From the NCBI GenBank assembly GCA_031400505.1, contig JANNPZ010000062.1, positions 36,357-100,356 on the forward strand: DNA of 64,000 bases, in the 5' to 3' direction. The position numbers were made by a program, and so were the translations under genes. The DNA comes from JAIYDJ01 sp031400505. Lineage in GTDB: Bacteria > Pseudomonadota > Alphaproteobacteria > Rhodobacterales > Rhodobacteraceae. Under the pieces are notes generated by a model that saw only the letters and a list, made by a program, of their open reading frames with translations, was not told where the DNA came from and searched no databases. Positions 1-8,302 of this stretch are shown in pieces. Within the stretch, counting starts at the first letter, position 1; each line of letters opens with the position of its first letter.

Positions 1-843
1 GCTGTCGAGGCGGGCTTGGCGGATGTCGCAGGCGTTCGGCGCGAGGCTGCATTGGGCAGCGAGGTGGATGTGTTGCGCTGCCATCCGGCGCAGCATGTTG
101 CGCGGATCAGGGCGGCGGTGCCGCAGTCCGGGTTTGCGGCGCTGGATGGCGATACGGTTCTGTCGCCGGGGTCGTGGGATGCCGCCATGCGTGCGGTTGG
201 CGGGGCTTGCGCGGCAGTGGATGCGGTGGTGACAGAGGGCGGTCGCGCGTTTGTCGCCTGCCGCCCACCCGGGCATCACGCGGAAACGGCGACGGCGATG
301 GGGTTTTGCGTCTTCGGCACCGTGGCGATTGCGGCGATGCGCGCGCTGCAGGTGCATGGGTTGCCGCGGGTCGCTGTGCTCGATTTCGACGTGCATCATG
401 GCAACGGGACGCAGGATCTGCTGTGGGACGAGGCGCGGGCGATGTTTGTCTCCAGCCATCAGATGCCGCTTTATCCCGGCAGTGGGGCCTCGGGCGAACG
501 GGGCGCGCATGGGCAGATCACCAATTTGCCGCTGCGGGAAGGGACTGGCGGTGCCGCGATGCGGGCGGTCTGGGGGCCTGCGTTGTTGCGTGTGGCGGCA
601 TTCCGGCCCGAAATGATCCTGATCAGTGCGGGATTTGATGCGCATGCGGATGACCCCTTGGGCGGGCTCGGCTGGGAGGTGGCGGACTTCGTCTGGCTGA
701 CGCGGGCGATCTGCGATCTGGCCGATCAGGTGTGCGGCGGGCGGGTGGTATCCTGTCTGGAGGGGGGTTATGATCTGGTGGCGCTGACGGAATGTGTGAC
801 GGCGCATGTGACCGAATTGGGAAGGCTTTCCGATGACCGATAA
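1..843 (+). CDS. Histone deacetylase-family amidohydrolase (5' end outside window)
   Basis: The frame is open through base 1, so the N-terminus lies outside the window; about 280 residues are visible. This is a zinc-dependent arginase/deacetylase-fold enzyme of the acetoin-utilization AcuC/class II HDAC-like group, which removes acetyl groups from acetylated amines or lysines. Counting from base 16, the hallmark motifs are RPPGHHA at about 83-89 (active-site His pair), LDFDVHHGNG at 122-131 (zinc ligands Asp125 and His127) and ISAGFDAH at 203-210 (third zinc ligand Asp208). The gene overlaps xseB by 11 bases and is therefore probably co-transcribed with the isoprenoid genes. The family is certain; the natural substrate is unknown. 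Confidence 0.93.
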   Translation, partial: AVEAGLADVAGVRREAALGSEVDVLRCHPAQHVARIRAAVPQSGFAALDGDTVLSPGSWDAAMRAVGGACAAVDAVVTEGGRAFVACRPPGHHAETATAMGFCVFGTVAIAAMRALQVHGLPRVAVLDFDVHHGNGTQDLLWDEARAMFVSSHQMPLYPGSGASGERGAHGQITNLPLREGTGGAAMRAVWGPALLRVAAFRPEMILISAGFDAHADDPLGGLGWEVADFVWLTRAICDLADQVCGGRVVSCLEGGYDLVALTECVTAHVTELGRLSDDR

Positions 844-1072
844 ACCCGTGGCAGAGATGAGTTTCGAAGAGGCGATGGCGGCGCTGGAGTCGGTGGTGTC
901 TGCGCTGGAGAAGGGCGAAGTGCCGCTGGAGCAGTCGATTGCGCTTTATGACCGGGGGGCGGCGTTGAAGGCGCATTGCGCGGGCAAGCTGGCCGATGCT
1001 GAAATGAAGGTCGAGATGATCCGTGCCGCCGAAGGGCGCGCGGTGGGGGTGACCCCGGTGGAGGGGATGTGA
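833..1072 (+). CDS. xseB: Exodeoxyribonuclease VII small subunit
   Basis: The 79-residue protein has the family signature near its N-terminus: MSFEEAMAALE, followed by a helical heptad stretch and LEQSIALYDRG. Several small subunits bind one XseA chain to form cytoplasmic exonuclease VII, which degrades single-stranded DNA to oligonucleotides. The size is typical of XseB. The ATG at 833 follows a GAAGG ribosome site and lies inside the 3' end of the upstream deacetylase gene. The stop codon overlaps the GTG start of ispA by four bases (GTGA). The order xseB-ispA-dxs is widespread in proteobacteria, which supports the call. Confidence 0.94.
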   Translation: MTDKPVAEMSFEEAMAALESVVSALEKGEVPLEQSIALYDRGAALKAHCAGKLADAEMKVEMIRAAEGRAVGVTPVEGM

Positions 1073-1938
1073 GCTTTCAGGCGGCACTGGCGCGGGCGGC
1101 GGGTCTGGTGCAGGGGCGGCTGGACGCGGCCATGGCAGGGTTCTCCGACGTGCCGGTGGTGCAGGCGATGCGCTACGGCGCACAGGGCGGCAAGCGGTTG
1201 CGCGGGTTTCTGGTACTTGAATCCGCCGCAATGCTGGGAGTTTCGCCCGAGCGCGCGGTGGCGGCGGCAGCGGCGGTCGAGGCGTTGCATGCCTATTCTC
1301 TGATCCATGATGATCTGCCGTGTATGGACGACGACGATCTGCGGCGCGGGTTGCCCACGGTGCATGTGAAATGGGACGAGGCGGTGGCGGTTCTGGCCGG
1401 GGATGCCTTGCAGACGCTGGCGTTTCAGTTGCTGTGCGATCCGGCGCTGGGGTCGGGCGAGGTGCGGGTCGCGCTGGTGGCGGGGCTGGCGCAGGCGTCT
1501 GGCGCGCAGGGCATGGTGCTGGGGCAAGCGCTTGATATTGCGGCAGAGACGGCTGTGGTGCCCTTGACACTGCCAGAGATAACGCGGTTGCAGGCGGGCA
1601 AGACGGGGGCCTTGATCCGCTGGTCGGCGCAGGCGGGCGCGGTGATTGCGGGGGCGGACGCAGGCCCATTGGGGGCCTATGCGCAGGCCTTGGGGCTGGC
1701 GTTTCAGATTGCCGATGACATTCTGGATGTGACCGGGAATGCGGCTGCGATGGGCAAGCGGCTGGGCAAGGATGCGGCGGCGGGCAAGGCCACGTTCGTG
1801 TCGCTGCTGGGGCTGGAGGCGGCGCAGGCCAAGGCCTGGGGTCTCGTGGCCGAGGCGGAAAGCCATCTGCGACTCTATGGTGCGGCAGCAGACAACTTGA
1901 TTGCCGCCGCGCGATTTGTCATCACGCGCGACAGCTAG
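1069..1938 (+). CDS. ispA: Polyprenyl (farnesyl) diphosphate synthase
   Basis: This cytoplasmic all-helical prenyltransferase condenses dimethylallyl and geranyl diphosphate with isopentenyl diphosphate to give farnesyl diphosphate. Both aspartate-rich motifs are present: DDLPCMDDDD at residues 81-90 and QIADDILD at 213-220, together with the substrate-binding GGKRLRG at about 40-46. At 289 residues it has the normal length. The GTG start overlaps the xseB stop codon, which indicates translational coupling. It lies directly before dxs, the first enzyme of the MEP pathway that supplies its substrates. Chain length (geranyl versus farnesyl) is inferred from the family. Confidence 0.95.
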   Translation: MSFQAALARAAGLVQGRLDAAMAGFSDVPVVQAMRYGAQGGKRLRGFLVLESAAMLGVSPERAVAAAAAVEALHAYSLIHDDLPCMDDDDLRRGLPTVHVKWDEAVAVLAGDALQTLAFQLLCDPALGSGEVRVALVAGLAQASGAQGMVLGQALDIAAETAVVPLTLPEITRLQAGKTGALIRWSAQAGAVIAGADAGPLGAYAQALGLAFQIADDILDVTGNAAAMGKRLGKDAAAGKATFVSLLGLEAAQAKAWGLVAEAESHLRLYGAAADNLIAAARFVITRDS

Positions 1939-1947
1939 GAGCCGAGC

Positions 1948-3861
1948 ATGACCCACCGCCCGAACACGCCGCTGTTGGATCTGGTCCATCTGCCGTCGGA
2001 CGTGAAACGCCTGACCGACCCGCAGTTGCGCCAGTTGGCCGACGAGTTGCGCGCCGAGACGATTTCGGTGGTGTCGGTCACCGGCGGGCATCTGGGCGCG
2101 GGGCTGGGCGTGGTCGAGTTGACGGTGGCGCTGCATGCGGTGTTTGACGCGCCGCGTGACAAGATCATCTGGGACGTGGGCCATCAATGCTATCCGCACA
2201 AGATCCTGACGGGGCGGCGCGACCGCATCCGCACGCTGCGCACCGAAGGCGGGTTGTCGGGGTTCACCAAGCGGTCGGAATCGCCGTTCGATCCGTTCGG
2301 CGCGGCGCATAGCAGCACCTCGATCAGTGCGGCGTTGGGGTTTGCTTGTGCCGCCGATCTTGGCGGCAGCCCGGGCGATGCGGTGGCGGTGATCGGGGAC
2401 GGGTCGATGTCGGCGGGCATGGCCTATGAGGCGATGAACAATGCTGGCCATCTGAAAAAGCGCCTGTTCGTGATCCTGAACGATAACGAGATGTCGATTG
2501 CCCCGCCGGTGGGGGCGATGTCGGCCTATCTCAGCCGTTTGTATGCCGAGGCTCCGTTTCAGGAATTGAAATCGGCGGCCAAGGGCATGGTCAGCCTGCT
2601 GCCCGAGCCGTTTCAGGAGGGCGCGCGGCGGGCGAAAGAGATGCTGAAGGCGGCGGCTGTCGGCGGCACTCTGTTCGAGGAGTTGGGGTTTTCCTATATC
2701 GGTCCGATTGACGGGCATGATCTGGATCAGCTCTTGCCCGTCCTGCGCACGGTCCATGCCCGCGCGACGGGGCCGATGCTGATCCATGTGCTGACCAAGA
2801 AGGGCAAGGGCTATGCCCCCGCCGAAACCGCCCGCGACAGGGGCCATGCGACGGGCAAGTTCGACGTGCTGACCGGGGCGCAAGTGAAATCCACCCCCAA
2901 TGCGCCGGCCTATACCCGCGTGTTCGCACAATCCCTGCTGGCTTGCGCCGAAGACGATCCCCGCATCGTGGCGGTGACGGCGGCGATGCCGGAGGGCACC
3001 GGGCTCGATATGTTCGCCAGCCGGTTTCCCAAACGGTGCTTTGATGTGGGGATTGCCGAGCAACACGCTGTCACCTTCAGTGCGGCCTTGGCGGCGGGGG
3101 GGATGCGGCCGTTTTGCGCGCTCTATTCGACCTTTCTGCAGCGTGGCTATGATCAGGTCGTGCATGACGTGGCCATTCAACGTCTGCCGGTGCGCTTTGC
3201 CATCGACCGGGCGGGGTTGGTGGGGGCGGATGGCGCGACCCATGCGGGGGCGTTCGACGTGGCGTTTCTGGCCAACCTGCCGGGGTTTGTCGTGATGGCG
3301 GCGGCGGACGAGGCCGACCTTGTGCATATGGTCGCAACGGCAGCCGCGCATGACGCAGGGCCGATTGCCTTTCGTTATCCGCGCGGCGAGGGCGTGGGCG
3401 TCGAGATGCCCGCGCGCGGTGTGCCGCTGGCCATCGGTCGGGGGCGGGTGTTGCGCGAAGGAAGCCGCGTGGCGCTCTTGTCGTTCGGCACGCGGCTGGC
3501 CGAGGTTGCGAAGGCCGCCGAGGCGCTGGCGGCGCGGGGTGTGTCCTGCACGGTGGCCGATGCACGGTTCGCAAAGCCCCTTGACCGGGATCTGATCCTA
3601 AACCTCGCGCGCCACCACGAGGCACTGATCACCATCGAAGAGGGTGCTGTGGGCGGTTTTGGCAGCCATGTGGCGCAGCTGCTGGCCGAAGAAGGCGTGT
3701 TCGACCGGGGGCTGAAATACCGCAGCATGGTGCTGCCCGACGTCTTCATCGATCAGGCCAGTCCCGAGGCGATGTACCGGGTGGCCGGCATGGAAGCGGG
3801 CCAGATCGAGGCGCGGGTGCTGGGGGTTCTGGGCGTGGCTGTGGTGGGGATGCGGGCGTGA
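1948..3861 (+). CDS. dxs: 1-deoxy-D-xylulose-5-phosphate synthase
   Basis: This thiamine-diphosphate enzyme condenses pyruvate and glyceraldehyde 3-phosphate to DXP, the entry step of the MEP isoprenoid pathway. The 637-residue protein has an N-terminal TPP domain with GAAHSSTSI and the GDGSMSAGMAYEAMNNAG-type cofactor motif, a pyrimidine-binding domain with GIAEQHAV carrying the catalytic Glu, then DRAGLVGADG and a C-terminal transketolase domain. Length matches the family (about 620-640). GAGC precedes the ATG at 1948. It follows ispA by nine bases, so DXP synthesis and prenyl elongation are co-expressed. The stop overlaps the next gene by four bases. Confidence 0.97.
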   Translation: MTHRPNTPLLDLVHLPSDVKRLTDPQLRQLADELRAETISVVSVTGGHLGAGLGVVELTVALHAVFDAPRDKIIWDVGHQCYPHKILTGRRDRIRTLRTEGGLSGFTKRSESPFDPFGAAHSSTSISAALGFACAADLGGSPGDAVAVIGDGSMSAGMAYEAMNNAGHLKKRLFVILNDNEMSIAPPVGAMSAYLSRLYAEAPFQELKSAAKGMVSLLPEPFQEGARRAKEMLKAAAVGGTLFEELGFSYIGPIDGHDLDQLLPVLRTVHARATGPMLIHVLTKKGKGYAPAETARDRGHATGKFDVLTGAQVKSTPNAPAYTRVFAQSLLACAEDDPRIVAVTAAMPEGTGLDMFASRFPKRCFDVGIAEQHAVTFSAALAAGGMRPFCALYSTFLQRGYDQVVHDVAIQRLPVRFAIDRAGLVGADGATHAGAFDVAFLANLPGFVVMAAADEADLVHMVATAAAHDAGPIAFRYPRGEGVGVEMPARGVPLAIGRGRVLREGSRVALLSFGTRLAEVAKAAEALAARGVSCTVADARFAKPLDRDLILNLARHHEALITIEEGAVGGFGSHVAQLLAEEGVFDRGLKYRSMVLPDVFIDQASPEAMYRVAGMEAGQIEARVLGVLGVAVVGMRA

Positions 3862-4781
3862 CAATTCCGCCCTATCAGGAACTGATGCTGCCGATGCTGC
3901 GGTTGGTAGCCGAGGGACACGCGACCATTGCCGACTGCGAATCGCATCTGCGCCGTCAGTTCAGCATTTCTGACGACGAGGCGGCCGCACTGCTGCCAAG
4001 TGGCAAACAGACCTATCTTTCCAATCGCGCGCATTGGGCGCGCAGCTATCTGTCGCAGGCCGGGCTGGTCGAGGCTGTCAAACGGGGCAGCTACCGTATC
4101 AGCACACTCGGAAAGCAACTACTTGCCACCAACCCGGCAGCAATCAATAACGAAACTCTTCGACAGTTTCCGAAGTTCATGGAATTTGTCTCCCGCTCTC
4201 AGCCAAAATCGTTGGACCCCAATGCGATTGCTCTCCAGCCAACTGCCCCGAAATTCGACACACCCGACGATTTGATTGCAAATGCTCATTCACAAATCGA
4301 AAACGCGCTCGTCACTGACCTGCTGGAAGCCGTTCAAGCCCTATCACCGACTCGATTTGAGCAACTGATTGTCGATCTCCTCCTCGCCATGGGCTACGGC
4401 GGCGGGGATCAATCGATGGGAGAGCGGATCGGCAAATCCGGTGACGGCGGGATTGACGGGATCATCAACGAAGACGCACTGGGGCTCGATGCCGTCTACA
4501 TTCAGGCCAAACGCTATGCCCCCGACAACAAGGTGGGACGGCCCGCGTTGCAGGCCTTTGTCGGGTCATTGACCGGCGAGGGGGCGAACAAGGGCGTCTT
4601 TGTCACCACCTCGGATTTCTCGAAAGAGGCGCGGGACTATCTGACGCGGGTCCAGCACCGCATCGTGCTGATCAATGGCGACCGGCTGGCGCGGTTGATG
4701 ATTGCGCATGAGGTGGGGGTGCGGGCGCGCAAGACCTATGTTCTGCGCTCCGTCGACGAGGATTACTTCATCACCGACTAG
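3858..4781 (+). CDS. mrr: Mrr-family restriction endonuclease
   Basis: The first roughly 95 residues form the Mrr N-terminal winged-helix region (IPPYQELMLPMLRLVAEG). A linker leads to the Mrr catalytic PD-(D/E)XK domain from about residue 160 (RFEQLIVDLL). Visible catalytic elements are GDGGIDG with Asp200 and the Q-x-K pair Gln216/Lys218 in YIQAKRY. Mrr enzymes are type IV restriction enzymes that cleave methylated foreign DNA, and no methylase is needed or found beside it. The GTG start overlaps the dxs stop (GTGA). The stretch around 4080-4330 is visibly less GC-rich than dxs, which suggests later acquisition. Activity on methylated DNA is family knowledge and was not tested. Confidence 0.85.
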   Translation: MTIPPYQELMLPMLRLVAEGHATIADCESHLRRQFSISDDEAAALLPSGKQTYLSNRAHWARSYLSQAGLVEAVKRGSYRISTLGKQLLATNPAAINNETLRQFPKFMEFVSRSQPKSLDPNAIALQPTAPKFDTPDDLIANAHSQIENALVTDLLEAVQALSPTRFEQLIVDLLLAMGYGGGDQSMGERIGKSGDGGIDGIINEDALGLDAVYIQAKRYAPDNKVGRPALQAFVGSLTGEGANKGVFVTTSDFSKEARDYLTRVQHRIVLINGDRLARLMIAHEVGVRARKTYVLRSVDEDYFITD

Positions 4782-4934
4782 CGGCTTTGCGCAGTGGGGT
4801 GACCCCTGCCCTGCCCTGCCGGTTCGCAGCTGGCGTCAAAACCATGCTCATTCTTGCGTGTACCGCGTGACACACTGTTGCGCGACGCCAATCCTGCGGT
4901 AGCGTGGCCGACACCCAAGCATCGGAGCGCGCCC

Positions 4935-6296
4935 GTGACCTCAACGACAGTAACCCTAAGGTCCACCTTGCGCTACGTCATCGCGGGCGGGCCGTCGAAA
5001 GATGGCATGCCTGCGCGCGTGCTGGCCGAGCTTGATGCACGAGAGGCTGCGGCAGAGCGGCTGATCGGCTGGGCACAGTTGTTCGTCGTGGTGTTCTTTG
5101 CCTCGCTCTACTCCATCGCGCCACGCGCGACCGGGGCGACGGGCGCGAATTTCGTGCCTCTTGCGTTGGCGGGGTACTTTGCCTTTACCGTGTTGCGATT
5201 GGGGCTGTCGTACCGGGTGACGCTGCCGGAATGGTTCTTGCTGATCTCGATCGGGGTCGATGTGGCGCTGATCTGCGGGCTGATCTTTTCGTTTCATCTG
5301 CAATACGACCAGCCGGCGGCGTTTTATCTAAAGGCGCCGACGCTGCTTTACATCTTCATCTTTGTCGGTGTGCGCACCCTGCGGGTCGATCCGCGGTTCG
5401 TTCTGACCACCGGGATCGCCTTTGCTGCGGGCTGGCTTGGTCTGGTCAGCTATGCGCTGATTACCGACATGGGCGAAATGCGGATCACACGCGACTTCGT
5501 GGCCTACCTTACCTCGAACAGCATCCTTATCGGGGCAGAGATTGACAAAATGCTGACCATCCTTGGTGTCACAGGCATCCTGACGATTGCGCTTTATCGC
5601 GGACGGCAGGTTCTGTTCGATGCGGTCAAAAGCAACGCGGCCGAACAGGACCTGCGGCAGTTCTTTGCGGCGGATGTCGCGCAGTCGATCACCGGGGCAG
5701 AAAGCCAGCCCCACGCGAGCAAAGGCGAGGTTCGCGACGTGGCCATCCTGTTCGTCGATGTGCGCGGCTTTACCCGTACCGCCGAAACGCTGCCACCGGA
5801 TGCGGTGATCGCCATTCTAACGCGCTATCACGAGGTGGCGCTGCACGAGATAGAACGGCACGGCGGGCAGGTGGACAAGTTTATGGGCGACGGCATTCTG
5901 GCGACTTTCGGCGCGGTGCAAGACTGCGCGACCTATGCCGCCGACGCCCTGCGGGCAGCGCAGGCAGTGATTTCGGCAATGGCCGCCGCCGAACCCGACT
6001 TTGCCGCGCTGGGATGGCCGCGCCGTTTCGACATCGGCGCGTCAGCGTCTTGCGGCACGGTGACGGTCGGCGTCGTTGGTGCGCGCGGTCGGCTGGAGTT
6101 TACCGTGATCGGCAACGCCGTGAACCTCGCGGCCAAGCTGGAGGCTGCCAACAAACCGCAAGGTACCCGCGCGCTGACCGACGGCGAAACATATGGGCTT
6201 GCCCAGGCGCAGGGCTATGACGTGTCATTGCCGGTGCGCCCGCAGCAAACCCTGGCCGGATTGCCCCGCCCGGTGGATGTGGCGGTGCTGGCCTAG
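4935..6296 (+). CDS. Membrane-bound class III adenylate/guanylate cyclase
   Basis: The protein makes a cyclic nucleotide (cAMP or cGMP) from ATP or GTP. The GTG at 4935 is preferred over the upstream GTG at 4854 because GGAG lies seven bases before it; this gives 453 residues. About six hydrophobic segments occur between residues 47 and 221, followed by a class III cyclase catalytic domain from about 265. Metal-binding aspartates are Asp275 in LFVDVRGFT and Asp319 in KFMGDGILATFG. The C-terminal NAVNLAAKLE motif also fits. It stands alone between mrr and a convergent GST gene, and the two stop codons overlap. Which nucleotide is used cannot be read reliably. Confidence 0.9.
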   Translation: MTSTTVTLRSTLRYVIAGGPSKDGMPARVLAELDAREAAAERLIGWAQLFVVVFFASLYSIAPRATGATGANFVPLALAGYFAFTVLRLGLSYRVTLPEWFLLISIGVDVALICGLIFSFHLQYDQPAAFYLKAPTLLYIFIFVGVRTLRVDPRFVLTTGIAFAAGWLGLVSYALITDMGEMRITRDFVAYLTSNSILIGAEIDKMLTILGVTGILTIALYRGRQVLFDAVKSNAAEQDLRQFFAADVAQSITGAESQPHASKGEVRDVAILFVDVRGFTRTAETLPPDAVIAILTRYHEVALHEIERHGGQVDKFMGDGILATFGAVQDCATYAADALRAAQAVISAMAAAEPDFAALGWPRRFDIGASASCGTVTVGVVGARGRLEFTVIGNAVNLAAKLEAANKPQGTRALTDGETYGLAQAQGYDVSLPVRPQQTLAGLPRPVDVAVLA

Positions 6297-7165
6297 TCGG
6301 CCTTTGCCAATTTGTCCTGCGTCTGCGTGTCAAAATCGCCTGCATCATGGCGTTCAAGCAGCTGCATCGCAGGCTCGCCGAACGACCGGTTCACCATGCG
6401 GCCGCGTAGAACGGCCGGGCGCGCGTCGATCTTTTCGGCCCAGGCCAGCACGTGCTTGTACGAGGTGACACTCAGAAACTCGGCGGCGTTGTACTGCCGC
6501 CCCAGCACCAACTGCCCATACCAGGCCCAGATCGCGATATCGGCGATCGAATAATCGTCCCCCGCAATCCAGGGCCGGGTGGCAAGCAACTGGTCCAGCA
6601 CGTCAAGCTGGCGCTTCGTTTCCATCGCAAAGCGGTTGATCGGATATTCCATTTTGTAAGGCGCATAAGCGTAGAAATGCCCGAACCCGCCTCCCAGATA
6701 GGGAGCCGATCCCATCTGCCAGAACAGCCACGACAGGCATTCGGTGCGCGCCACCAGATCCGTGGGCATCAGCGCCCCGAACTTCTCGGCCAAGTACACA
6801 AGGATCGCGCCCGATTCGAAGACCCGCTGCGGCGGGGTCACCGAATGATCCATCAGCGCGGGGATTTTTGAATTCGGGTTCACGCCGACAAAGCCCGAAC
6901 CGAACTGATCGCCCTTGCCGATGTTGATCAGCCAGGCGTCATATTCCGCCCTGGCATGGCCCAAGCTGAGCAATTCCTCAAGCATCACCGTCACTTTCAC
7001 CCCGTTGGGCGTGGCAAGCGAGTAAAGCTGCAATGGATGCTTGCCGACCTGCAAGGTCGCATCATGGGTTGCCCCTGCAATGGGTCGGTTGGTGCTGGCA
7101 AACTGCCCGCCGTTTTCTTTGTCCCAGGTCCAGACGGCGGGCGGGGTATAGGCTGGTTCGGTCAT
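6293..7165 (-). CDS. yghU: Glutathione S-transferase, YghU/Nu-class type
   Basis: The protein has 290 residues, close to E. coli YghU (about 288). It carries the long N-terminal extension characteristic of this class (WTWDKENGGQFASTNRPIAG), a thioredoxin-like GST N domain with LYSLATPNG and the GSGFVGVNPNSKIPAL glutathione-binding segment, and an all-helical C-terminal domain with PWIAGDDYSIADIAIWAWYG. Family members bind two glutathione molecules and act as disulfide-bond reductases or peroxidases in the cytoplasm. The gene converges on the cyclase gene, sharing three to four bases at the stops. No operon partner is visible. Confidence 0.88.
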   Translation of the reverse strand: MTEPAYTPPAVWTWDKENGGQFASTNRPIAGATHDATLQVGKHPLQLYSLATPNGVKVTVMLEELLSLGHARAEYDAWLINIGKGDQFGSGFVGVNPNSKIPALMDHSVTPPQRVFESGAILVYLAEKFGALMPTDLVARTECLSWLFWQMGSAPYLGGGFGHFYAYAPYKMEYPINRFAMETKRQLDVLDQLLATRPWIAGDDYSIADIAIWAWYGQLVLGRQYNAAEFLSVTSYKHVLAWAEKIDARPAVLRGRMVNRSFGEPAMQLLERHDAGDFDTQTQDKLAKAD

Positions 7166-7341
7166 CTGAGGGGTCTCGCGTCATTGGTTGCGTTCGCCGC
7201 AGACTACTCGTCCGCCCGAACAACGCCAGAGCGAACCATCCTGCATCCGCGCACACCACACCCATCGCTCTTGCGCCGATGCAGAGCAAGTCCGCAAGAT
7301 CCTTCCCGCTTTCTCCTTGGCACGAATATCCCGCGGGGGGC

Positions 7342-7364
7342 GCGGGGGGTGTGAAACCCCCCGC
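7342..7364 (-). terminator. GC-rich hairpin after the SDR gene
   Basis: A perfect 9-base-pair stem (GCGGGGGGT / ACCCCCCGC) with a five-base loop starts three bases beyond the stop codon of the minus-strand gene at 7368. No T-tract follows on the minus strand. It may act as a Rho-assisted terminator or as 3'-end protection. The adjacent GAATATCCCGCGGG block looks like a conserved intergenic tail. Confidence 0.6.
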
Positions 7365-7367
7365 TCC

Positions 7368-8204
7368 TCACCCAGCCGCCAGAATCGCCGCCAGCCCTTC
7401 GCGATACGACGGATACCGCAACACCACCCCCAGCTTACGTTTCATCCGCGCGTTGCTTACCCGCTTTGACTCGGCATAAAAGCTTCGCGCCATTGGCGTC
7501 ATTTCGGCTTGGTCGTACGGCACCCCCGGCGGCTCGGGCAGGCCGAGCAGGGCCGCAGCATACGACAGCACATCCTCGGGTGGGGCCGGGTCGTCGTCGC
7601 AGACGTTGTAGACCGCCCCCGGGTCGGGTCGGTCCATCGAGGCGGCCAGGACTTGCGCGATGTCGTCCACATGGATGCGACTGAACACCTGCCCCGGCTT
7701 CAGGATGCGCCGCGCCGTCCCGTCGCGCACCTTTTCGAACGGCCCACGACCGGGTCCGTATATCCCGGCCAACCGAAAGATGTGCACCGGCAAACCCGTC
7801 GATTGCCACTGCTTTTCTGCCAGCACCCGCTGCACGGCCCGCGCCGATCCGGGGTTCAGGGTAGTAACCTCGTCCACCCAGGCCCCTTGGTGATCGCCGT
7901 AAACTGCAGTTGTCGACAGATAGCCCACCCACTGCACGCGGCTTGCGGCAATCGCGTCACGCGCCAACGACAAGAACGGATCGCCCGCGCTATCGGGCGC
8001 GGCCGAACACAACAGATGTGTCGCCTGCGCCAGCGCCGCCGTCAGATCGCAGGGCCAATTCAGCGGCTCGACCCCCATAGCCGCCAGTCCGGGTATCTTG
8101 TCCGGACTGCGCGTGGTGCCGATGGCCCGCCCGCCACGCGCCAGAACCGCAGCCCCGATTGCCTGCGCGCTATAGCCATGACCCAGAGAAAGCAGCACCA
8201 CCAT
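7368..8204 (-). CDS. NAD(P)-binding epimerase/dehydratase-like SDR
   Basis: This 278-residue extended short-chain dehydrogenase fold protein resembles the YeeZ-type NAD-dependent epimerases. The N-terminal strand MVVLLSLGHGYSAQAIG carries a modified glycine-rich nucleotide-binding loop. YLSTTAVYGD at about 95-104 resembles the Ser/Tyr active-site region, and FRLAGIYGPGR is the usual epimerase motif. The gene is divergent from the AMP nucleosidase gene and ends at a hairpin. The substrate cannot be predicted from the sequence. Confidence 0.8.
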   Translation of the reverse strand: MVVLLSLGHGYSAQAIGAAVLARGGRAIGTTRSPDKIPGLAAMGVEPLNWPCDLTAALAQATHLLCSAAPDSAGDPFLSLARDAIAASRVQWVGYLSTTAVYGDHQGAWVDEVTTLNPGSARAVQRVLAEKQWQSTGLPVHIFRLAGIYGPGRGPFEKVRDGTARRILKPGQVFSRIHVDDIAQVLAASMDRPDPGAVYNVCDDDPAPPEDVLSYAAALLGLPEPPGVPYDQAEMTPMARSFYAESKRVSNARMKRKLGVVLRYPSYREGLAAILAAG

Positions 8205-8302
8205 CCGCGCAGTATCGACGCAGGATGCGCCGTCATCAAGGCTTCACTTGCGCCCGCACCCGCAGTTCGATCTACATGCCAGATCAAAAATGGACCAAAG
8301 CC

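Noticed and set aside
946..3351. Minus-strand open frame of 801 codons
   Set aside because: It is a shadow of xseB, ispA and dxs caused by high GC at third positions. Its product is His/Arg/Gln-rich without any domain, while the plus strand carries certain genes.
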